Notes under the pieces: model-generated | The model's database searches: none | Seen by the model: only the letters and a program-made list of their open reading frames with translations | What the model was told of the DNA's origin: nothing | Shown here: one piece after another, positions 17,401-22,843 of the stretch | Position numbering within the stretch: the first letter of the stretch is position 1 | Layout of the letters: each line of letters begins with the position of its first letter | Assembly (NCBI GenBank): GCA_938083445.1 | Contig: CALKCP010000003.1 | Coordinates: forward strand, 124,001-188,000 | Direction of reading: 5' to 3' | From: an uncultured Ulvibacter sp. | Lineage (GTDB): Bacteria > Bacteroidota > Bacteroidia > Flavobacteriales > Flavobacteriaceae | Length of the DNA stretch: 64,000 nt | Position numbers and translations under genes: made by a program

Positions 17401-18803
17401 AAGGTGAGGCGGATGTTCTTCGGAAAGCTATGGGAAAAAAACAAAAAGCGGTACTTGACAAGATGAAGCCGCAGTTTATAAAGCAGGCGGTAGAAAAAGG
17501 TCACGACGCTCAAAAACTTGAGAAAATTTGGAAGGATTGGGAAGCTTTTGCGAGTTACGCCTTTAACAAATCTCACTCTACGTGCTACGCTTGGATTGCC
17601 TATCAGACTGCCTATTTAAAAGCACATTACCCAGCCGAGTATATGGCAGCGGTATTGTCTAATAATATGAGTGATATCAAGCAGGTAACGTTCTTTATGG
17701 AAGAATGCAAACGCTCGGGCATGGATGTTTTAGGACCTGATGTAAATGAGTCTTTCTATAAATTTACAGTAAATGATGAAGGAAAGATTCGCTTCGGAAT
17801 GGGCGCTATTAAGGGTGTGGGAGGAAATGCGGTTGCCACTATAGTAGAACATCGAAAAGATGGAAAATACAAATCTATATTCGATTTATCCAAACGGGTT
17901 GATTTGCGGGCGGCCAATAAGAAAGCGTTTGAGAACTTAGCTTTGGCAGGAGGCTTTGATAGTTTTGAAACGCACCGGGCCCAGTACCTCCATGACGATG
18001 GTGATGGAGTGATGTTTTTGGAAAAGGTATTGAAGTACGCCAATAAATATCAGGAAACACAAAATTCGTCTCAGGTAAGCCTATTTGGCGATGCCAGCGA
18101 GGTGCAGATTCCAGAACCTGAAGTGCCGCCATGTGACGAATGGGGTACCATGAAAAAGTTGAAATTGGAGAAGGAAGTGGTTGGGGTATACATTAGCGGT
18201 CATCCTTTAGACGACTTTAAAACGGAGGTAGATACTTTTTGTAATTGCAAGGTGTCAGATTTTAATGAACTTGCTAGATTTATCAACTCAGAGCTTTGTT
18301 TTGGCGGTGTTGTAAGCGATGTTCAGCATCGTGAATCGAAGGCAGGAAAGGGTTGGGCGATTTTTATAGTAGAAGACTATAAAGATAGTTATGAGTTCAA
18401 GATATTTGGGGAAGAGTATCTAAAATTCCGTCACTTTTTGGTGCCTAATTCGTTTATCTACGCAAGAGTTTTTATAAAAGATGGATGGGTAAATAAAGAT
18501 ACGGGCAAAAAAACGGATCCACGAGTGCAGTACAATAGTATGCAAATGTTGCAAGATGTTATGGATAGCCAGGCACGGAAATTAACAATCCAAATGCCAG
18601 TTGAAGCATTGGCGGAAGACAAAATAAACACACTGAAGGATCTGTTTAAAATGCATAAAGGTGACAAACAGCTTCATTTTGAAATTTATGAATTTGATGA
18701 AAAGATTAAGTTGTCAATGTCTAGTAGAAAGCAAAAAGTAAATATCTCTCAGGAATTATTGGATGAACTAACCAGAGAGCAGCTAAGTTATAAGTTAAAT
18801 TAA
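14451..18803 (+). CDS. dnaE: DNA polymerase III alpha with fused DnaQ-type exonuclease
   Basis: The 1450-residue replicative polymerase carries its own proofreading domain. Residues 1-190 are a DEDDh 3'-5' exonuclease with FDTETTG at 5-11 and HNATADVEAT near 170. The PHP domain follows with HLHNH at 264-268, so metal-binding His residues appear intact. The C-family polymerase palm has GPGRGSAAGSA (638-648) and the catalytic PDIDIDFDD (679-687). A tudor/OB domain lies near residue 1270 (CFGGVVSDVQ). Ordinary DnaE is about 1160 residues and recruits a separate DnaQ. The start follows a terminator, so it has its own transcript. A structured RNA candidate begins 26 bp after the stop. Confidence 0.95.
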   Translation: MFLIFDTETTGLPRNWNAPLTDSDNWPRCVQIAWQLHDEMGNVLEHQDYLLQPEGYNIPFDAEKIHGISTELAQKDGISLLEMIEKFKESLSKTKFLVGQNLGFDLNIMGAEFHRLGIENPLLKYPVLDTCTETTATLCQLPGGRGGKFKLPTLTELHEYLFKVPFSEAHNATADVEATTRCFLELIRRQVFTAEALDVQPDYVENFSKANPKQIELIGLKHINLKKASEAIRKELEASQKTQEISTEKIDENIATLQDVAFAHLHNHSQFSILQSTISTQDLVDAAVANDMPAVAITDSGNMMGAFHFVRAVNNYNSGLSEDEKDKSLKGIVGCEFFVCDNHLNKSQKDNGYQIVLLAKTKKGYHNLAKMSSIAYTEGFYYVPRIDREIIKKYKEDVIVLSGGIYGEVSSKILNIGEKQAEEALLWWKSEFGEDFYLEILRHNQEDENRINTVLIEFARKHEVKLVACNNTYYVEKNNANAHDILLCVKDGEKQATPIGRGRGYRYGLPNQEYYFKSQDEMKILFKDLPEAISTIAEIVEKIESYTLAREVLLPKFDIPEEFLMPEDKADGGKRGENAYLKHLTFLGAKKRYPDLTSEIEERLNFELEVIENTGYPGYFLITEDFIREARAMDVSVGPGRGSAAGSAVAYCLWITNIDPIKYNLLFERFLNPDRVSMPDIDIDFDDEGRSRVMDYVINKYGSNQVAQIITYGTMAAKSAIRDTARVLDLPLGDADRISKLVPNMTKLNKIFGLSDQELRRKFRGDELPKVNELLNLAEGDDLEAETIQQAKVLEGSVRNTGIHACGVIITPSDITDFVPVATAKDSDLYVTQFDNSVVESAGLLKMDFLGLKTLTLIKDTVKLVKHKHNVDLDPDAFPLDDEKTYELFQRGETVGIFQYESAGMQKYMKELKPTVFGDLIAMNALYRPGPLEYIPSFIRRKNGEEKIEYDLPAMEEYLDETYGITVYQEQVMLLSQKLAGFTKGEADVLRKAMGKKQKAVLDKMKPQFIKQAVEKGHDAQKLEKIWKDWEAFASYAFNKSHSTCYAWIAYQTAYLKAHYPAEYMAAVLSNNMSDIKQVTFFMEECKRSGMDVLGPDVNESFYKFTVNDEGKIRFGMGAIKGVGGNAVATIVEHRKDGKYKSIFDLSKRVDLRAANKKAFENLALAGGFDSFETHRAQYLHDDGDGVMFLEKVLKYANKYQETQNSSQVSLFGDASEVQIPEPEVPPCDEWGTMKKLKLEKEVVGVYISGHPLDDFKTEVDTFCNCKVSDFNELARFINSELCFGGVVSDVQHRESKAGKGWAIFIVEDYKDSYEFKIFGEEYLKFRHFLVPNSFIYARVFIKDGWVNKDTGKKTDPRVQYNSMQMLQDVMDSQARKLTIQMPVEALAEDKINTLKDLFKMHKGDKQLHFEIYEFDEKIKLSMSSRKQKVNISQELLDELTREQLSYKLN

Positions 18804-18828
18804 TAATGGTCTGTGGCAGGATTGTATT

Positions 18829-18957
18829 CGGGCAGGGATTGCAGCTGCATCCTTTTGTCATTACTGGAAGTCCCTTTAAGATAGAATAGGGTCTATAAAT
18901 ATACGAAAGGCACTTCATTTGGCACTTGAAGTGACAAAAGATATAGCGGAAAGCCCG
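18829..18957 (+). ncRNA. Structured RNA candidate, Flavo-1-like
   Basis: Three nested or adjacent pairings are visible. CGGGC (18829-18833) closes with GCCCG (18953-18957). A short hairpin GGAT (18836-18839) pairs with ATCC (18849-18852) around a TGCAGCTGC core. CTTTTGTCA (18852-18860) pairs with TGACAAAAG (18932-18940). The conserved-looking strings GGGATTGCAGC and GATATAGCGGAAAGCCCG recur, to my recollection, between genes in many Flavobacteria, and the shape resembles the Rfam Flavo-1 motif; I could not search for it. It lies just downstream of dnaE on the same strand, suggesting a 3' element or independent sRNA. Confidence 0.6.
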
Positions 18958-19074
18958 TTACTCTGAATGGGCAGGACATTGGGGGAGTAGCCCGCATTAT
19001 AAGTGATAAGCTTACTCAATAATTGCATTGCTGAAACTGATGTCCCTGCTGTAAACTTTGGAATAAAAATTGAC

Positions 19075-19082
19075 TACTTTTG
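19075..19082 (+). promoter_or_regulatory. -7 box TACTTTTG for trxA
   Basis: The box fits TAnnTTTG and lies 22 bp before the trxA ATG. A TTTG occurs 14 bases upstream (19057-19060), closer than the usual spacing. Confidence 0.6.
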
Positions 19083-19104
19083 TTTCGTAATTAAAAATTA
19101 AATT

Positions 19105-19422
19105 ATGGCTTTAGAGATAACAGACGCAACGTTTGAAGAAACAGTATTAAAAAGTGATAAACCGGTAGTAGTCGATTTTTGGGCGGCTTGGTGTGGGCCT
19201 TGTAGAATGGTAGGGCCTATCATTGATGAAATTAGCAAAGATTACGAAGGTAAGGCTGTTGTTGGGAAGGTTGATGTAGATGCAAACCAGGAATTTGCGG
19301 CTAAATACGGAGTAAGAAATATTCCAACCGTTTTGATATTTAAGGGCGGTGAGTTGGTAGGGCGACAGGTAGGCGTGGCTCCGAAGGCTACTTATGCTGA
19401 AGCAATTGATGGACTATTATAG
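19105..19422 (+). CDS. trxA: Thioredoxin
   Basis: This 105-residue cytosolic disulfide reductase has the canonical active site WCGPC with Cys30 and Cys33 in DFWAAWCGPCRM. The cis-proline loop RNIPTV and the C-terminal GxxxK-type helix are present, and there is no signal peptide. It has its own promoter and terminator, so it is a single-gene unit between the RNA candidate and the ClpP-like gene. Confidence 0.96.
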   Translation: MALEITDATFEETVLKSDKPVVVDFWAAWCGPCRMVGPIIDEISKDYEGKAVVGKVDVDANQEFAAKYGVRNIPTVLIFKGGELVGRQVGVAPKATYAEAIDGLL

Positions 19423-19445
19423 TATTAGTAAGAATTTATGACAGT

Positions 19446-19471
19446 AAAAGGTTCTCGTTTGAGAGCCTTTT
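19446..19471 (+). terminator. Rho-independent terminator of trxA
   Basis: AAAAGGTTCTC (19446-19456) pairs with GAGAGCCTTTT (19461-19471) around GTTT with one G-T pair. Confidence 0.85.
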
Positions 19472-19592
19472 CTTATTTTAGTGCATTGTCTAGACAAATA
19501 AAGCAGGACCGTTTTTTACTAGCTAGTATCCAACGAAACCTCTTAAAACCTAGTGTTAATTAAAAAGGTACCCGCTAACGGGGGCATAAAAG

Positions 19593-20135
19593 ATGAAAAA
19601 CAAAATGAAAGCTCAGGAGAAAATTGAGAATCAGCAATTAGAAGACCGTACTATATTTTTATGGGGGATGGTGAATGATAAGAGCGCGCGCCATGTCGTA
19701 GACCGTTTGATGTACCTAGACTCTTTGAATAATGATGAAATTAAATTATACATCAATAGTCCGGGAGGATATGTGACGAGCGGATTTTCAATGTACGATA
19801 CCATGCAATCAATAAAAAGTCCTGTTTCTACGATATGTACAGGATTAGCTGCGTCTATGGGAAGCATCATACTTTCAGCTGGGGAGAAAGGGCGACGTTT
19901 TATACAACCACATGCGCGTGTGATGATCCATCAGCCTAGTGGAGGAGCAAGAGGTCCGGCTAGTGATATTGAAATTTCGGCTCAGGAAATTGTAAAGACA
20001 AAGGAGTTAAGCGCTAAAATATTGGCTGATAACTGTGGGCAGAAATATGACAAAATCATGAAGGATTTCAATCGTGATCATTGGTTAGGGGCAGAGGAGT
20101 CTCTTGCTTATGGTATTGTGGATGGAATTTTGTAA
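19593..20135 (+). CDS. ClpP-like serine protease
   Basis: The 180-residue protein has the full ClpP triad: Ser88 in GLAASMGS, His113 in MIHQPSGG and Asp162 in NRDHWLGA. The oxyanion strand INSPGGYVTSG is also present. It is a little shorter than typical ClpP (about 195-220) with a shorter N-terminus. It is not beside tig or clpX, the usual ClpP neighbours, so it may be an accessory paralogue; whether another clpP exists cannot be judged from this window. A small CCCG-CTAA-CGGG hairpin lies in its leader. It should act in the cytoplasm with a Clp ATPase. Confidence 0.85.
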   Translation: MKNKMKAQEKIENQQLEDRTIFLWGMVNDKSARHVVDRLMYLDSLNNDEIKLYINSPGGYVTSGFSMYDTMQSIKSPVSTICTGLAASMGSIILSAGEKGRRFIQPHARVMIHQPSGGARGPASDIEISAQEIVKTKELSAKILADNCGQKYDKIMKDFNRDHWLGAEESLAYGIVDGIL

Positions 20136-20137
20136 AC

Positions 20138-20235
20138 GTAAGATGTGAGCCAATTGCAATTCTCAATTCTCACATCTTACATTCATAAAGTATTGCCCTT
20201 TATCTATTGTCTCATGTCTAATATCTAATATCTAT
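20138..20235 (+). repeat. 98-bp array of degenerate 7-bp units with an inverted repeat
   Basis: The gap between the ClpP-like gene and the DUF58 gene divides into fourteen 7-bp units in one phase. The last five are TATCTAT, TGTCTCA, TGTCTAA, TATCTAA and TATCTAT, and two identical units ATTCTCA occur earlier. The first half also forms a perfect 12-bp inverted repeat, GTAAGATGTGAG (20138-20149) and CTCACATCTTAC (20169-20180), with an inner AATTG/CAATT pairing. The array ends one base before the TTG start of the next gene. Confidence 0.75.
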
Positions 20236-20236
20236 T

Positions 20237-21166
20237 TTGAACATAGAAAAAGAAATAAACGAGATTACTGGGTTTAAGAATCTGGAGTTACTCGCTACCC
20301 AGGTAGTAGAGGGTTTTATTTCTGGACTTCATAAGAGTCCGTTTCATGGATTTTCGGCAGAGTTTGCCGAGCATAAAATCTATAACAATGGAGAGAGCAC
20401 GAAGCACATCGACTGGAAGCTTTTTGCCAAGACAGACAAGCTCTATACCAAGCGTTATGAGGAGGAAACGAACTTACGTTGTCATATTATTATTGACAAT
20501 AGTAGTTCGATGCATTATCCGGAAATAAAGGCTTTTGGGATTAATTCGTTGAATAAAATTGGGTTTTCGGTTTTAGCGAGTGCAGCGATCATGAACTTAC
20601 TAAAGCGGCAGCGCGATGCAGTGGGATTGAGTATCTACAGTGACACGTACGAGTTTTATGCTTCGGAAAAGGGAAGCGAACGACACCATCAAATGATTTT
20701 AGGGCAGCTTAATAATGCTATTTCAAATCCCAAAGCCCAAACGCAAACAAAAACGTACGAGTATTTACACCTTATTGCCGAGAAACTAAAACGTAGGTCG
20801 TTGGTTTTTTTATTTACCGATATGTTTCAGAGTGATGCCGATCAGGAGAAAATGTTTTCAGCATTACAACATTTAAAATACAACAAACACGAACTCGTTC
20901 TATTCCACACCTACGATAAGGAGAAGGAGGTAAATTTTGACTTCTCAAATCGTCCGAAGCGTTTTGTTGATGTGGAGACAGGGGAACATGTAAATATATA
21001 CGCCGATAATATAAAAGAAGACTACGAGAAAGCTGTGGAGCGGTATTTTAACGATTTGGAATTGCGCTGCGCTCAGTACCAAATTAAGTATGTTCGCACT
21101 AATATTAACGAGAGTTTCAACAAGATTTTAACTACCTATTTACTCGAGCGACAGAAGTTTGGATAA
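20237..21166 (+). CDS. DUF58 domain protein with vWA-like fold
   Basis: The 309-residue cytosolic protein has the DUF58 signature NNGESTKHIDWKLFAKT (residues 50-66) followed by a metal-site motif DNSSSM (87-92), as in von Willebrand A domains. DUF58 proteins usually act with MoxR AAA+ ATPases and Bat membrane proteins in envelope or stress functions, but none of those genes is next to it. The start is TTG at 20237: no ATG lies in frame at this end, and the N-terminal NIEKEINEITGFKNLELLA aligns with family starts as I know them. tRNA-Asp follows about 110 bp downstream. Confidence 0.82.
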   Translation: MNIEKEINEITGFKNLELLATQVVEGFISGLHKSPFHGFSAEFAEHKIYNNGESTKHIDWKLFAKTDKLYTKRYEEETNLRCHIIIDNSSSMHYPEIKAFGINSLNKIGFSVLASAAIMNLLKRQRDAVGLSIYSDTYEFYASEKGSERHHQMILGQLNNAISNPKAQTQTKTYEYLHLIAEKLKRRSLVFLFTDMFQSDADQEKMFSALQHLKYNKHELVLFHTYDKEKEVNFDFSNRPKRFVDVETGEHVNIYADNIKEDYEKAVERYFNDLELRCAQYQIKYVRTNINESFNKILTTYLLERQKFG

Positions 21167-21191
21167 TAAGCAGAAGTTTTATTGAAAATTG

Positions 21192-21222
21192 TTTGTGGAT
21201 ATAGAATGTAGTTTTATATTTG
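21192..21222 (+). promoter_or_regulatory. Consensus promoter of tRNA-Asp
   Basis: TTTG (21192-21195) is followed after 19 bases by TATATTTG (21215-21222), an exact match to the Bacteroidota -33/-7 pattern, 57 bp before the tRNA. Confidence 0.85.
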
Positions 21223-21279
21223 CACTCGCTTCTAGAGATAGAGCAAGACAAGCTTTTAAAGTCTTTAAAATAGTAGCAC

Positions 21280-21353
21280 GGTCTGGTAGTTCAGTTGGTT
21301 AGAATACCTGCCTGTCACGCAGGGGGTCGCGAGTTCGAGTCTCGTCCAGACCG
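21280..21353 (+). tRNA. tRNA-Asp (GTC)
   Basis: The acceptor GGTCTGG pairs with CCAGACC, the anticodon arm is CCTGC-CTGTCAC-GCAGG with anticodon GTC, and the T arm has the TTCGAGT loop. G follows as discriminator, and CCA is not encoded. Confidence 0.98.
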
Positions 21354-21357
21354 CATA

Positions 21358-21395
21358 CTTCGACAAGCTCAGTAATCGAACTGAGGGAGGTTGAA
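21358..21395. repeat. Imperfect hairpin with the CTTCGACAAGCTCAGT word
   Basis: CTTCGACAAGCTCAGT begins five bases after tRNA-Asp. TTCGAC (21359-21364) and CTCAGT pair with ACTGAG and GTTGAA (21390-21395). This word resembles a dispersed intergenic repeat I recall from Bacteroidota; related copies occur at 46221-46242 and, more loosely, 53743-53757. Confidence 0.55.
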
Positions 21396-21455
21396 ACAAT
21401 GATGTTGTGTTGTGACACTTAAATGTGTCATGTGGTTTAGAAATAGACCGATGAG

Positions 21456-21487
21456 AAGCTTTTCCAAATGGAGAGGCTTTTTTTGTT
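21456..21487 (+). terminator. Rho-independent terminator after tRNA-Asp
   Basis: AAGCTTTTCC (21456-21465) pairs with GGAGAGGCTT (21470-21479) around AAAT and runs into T's. A separate TGACAC/GTGTCA hairpin sits just upstream (21413-21430). Confidence 0.8.
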
Positions 21488-22026
21488 TTTTAGGGGACTA
21501 TTTTCTAAACAAAATTGCCGCCATCTAAGGGAAAATAAGATTGAAAATTATTGTAGGGGATTCCTTGAGACAGTAGTAAGGTTTTTAACGGTAAGTTTTA
21601 AATATTTTTACAAAGAGTTGTATTCTTTACTAATTTCCTCTCCAACGCTCTAGAATACGTTACATGCTGCCTGATGTGGTTTGGTGAAGTTTGAGAATAA
21701 TTATATTCATTTTTTAGAGTAGATGTCGCCAAAAGTATTGCAAGAATGAGCTGTTATTAAAAGAATTTGTGTTAATTTTCCAGTTGCTTTCAAAAAGTAA
21801 TATTAGGACTAAAAAAATAACCTAGTTAAGGTAGTAAAATACTACAATTTGAAAACAAAATTATTAGCAGAGCATTAAGAAATATATTACTAGTTTGATG
21901 ATGTTTATTAAAAAAGCATTGCTAATGATTCAACAAGAGGATAGATTAAAAAGTGAGATTAGAATTTTATTGAGGGGAAAAAAGGGCTTCTGACAACAAT
22001 TCTAAATTTAAACAAACTGACGTTAT
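21488..22026. other. 539-bp region before the LytTR gene, nothing recognised
   Basis: The stretch is AT-rich with no convincing ORF, RNA structure or consensus promoter. It presumably holds the promoter and possibly operators of the following regulator gene. Confidence 0.4.
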
Positions 22027-22740
22027 ATGAGATGTATTATTGTTGATGATGAAAAGAGTGCTAGATTCATTATCAGGCAACTTTGTAAAAAAGCAGGTGG
22101 GCTCGAGGTTGTAGAAGAGTTTTCAAGCGGAATTGAAGCTATTAAGTTTTTAAATAAAAATAAAGTTGATCTGGCATTCTTAGATATCCACATGCCCAGC
22201 TTCAACGGTTTTGATTTAATTGAATTATTAGAGCGTCCGCCTAAAGTCATATTAACGACTTCTGATTCGAATCTTGCCCTAGATGCTTTCAAATACGATT
22301 GTATTTTAGATTACTTAGTGAAGCCTTTAGAATTTGAAAGATTTCAACTCTCAATCGATAAGTTAGGAAAGAGAGATAATGAACAAGGGTTCCTTAGTGA
22401 AACTAAAACAGGGGCTCTAGAACCTGAAAAGAGCATGTTTATTAACGTGGGTAGACGATTGGTTAAAATTAATATTGATCACATAGACGTTATTACTTCG
22501 AGTGGAGACTATGTTAACATAAGCTGTGAACATGAGAACTATAAAGTACACTCTACCTTAAGTAATATTCTAAAAAAATTACCAACGAATCTATTTATAA
22601 GAGTGCATCGCTCTACGATTATCAATATCGATAAAATAATTGACATTGAGGATAACACATTACTTATCAAAAAGAACGTTGTTCCAATTGGAAGAACATA
22701 TAGAAATGAGTTGATGAAACGACTAAACTTATTAAAATAA
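22027..22740 (+). CDS. LytTR-type response regulator
   Basis: The 237-residue protein has an N-terminal receiver domain with the acidic pair Asp7-Asp8, phosphoacceptor Asp53 in FLDIHMP, and Lys99 in YLVKPL. Residues about 140-237 are a LytTR DNA-binding domain containing FIRVHRSTIINIDKI and GRTYRNE. Such proteins bind direct repeats upstream of target genes. The usual 7TM or 5TM histidine kinase partner is not adjacent, so it is an orphan here. The next gene is convergent. Confidence 0.9.
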   Translation: MRCIIVDDEKSARFIIRQLCKKAGGLEVVEEFSSGIEAIKFLNKNKVDLAFLDIHMPSFNGFDLIELLERPPKVILTTSDSNLALDAFKYDCILDYLVKPLEFERFQLSIDKLGKRDNEQGFLSETKTGALEPEKSMFINVGRRLVKINIDHIDVITSSGDYVNISCEHENYKVHSTLSNILKKLPTNLFIRVHRSTIINIDKIIDIEDNTLLIKKNVVPIGRTYRNELMKRLNLLK

Positions 22741-22751
22741 GCAGTCTAAAG

Positions 22752-22784
22752 ATTGTCTGAGTCAAACAGAAAAGTTCAGACAAT
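22752..22784. terminator. Inverted repeat between convergent genes
   Basis: ATTGTCTGA (22752-22760) and TCAGACAAT (22776-22784) are perfect reverse complements with a 15-base loop. They sit between the LytTR gene (+) and the receptor gene (-). Confidence 0.6.
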
Positions 22785-22843
22785 GCCCTATCTATAAACA
22801 AATGGGGATAATGACACCAGGCATCTCTGCTTAAGGGTTTTGG

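Noticed and set aside
18721-18918. 65-codon minus-strand ORF after dnaE
   Set aside because: It lies over the dnaE end and the structured RNA candidate, and its codons follow the RNA stems.
21280-22026. Integration site or genomic island at tRNA-Asp
   Set aside because: No integrase, no duplicated tRNA 3' end and no phage genes are seen. The same check at tRNA-Leu (63597-63678) was negative.
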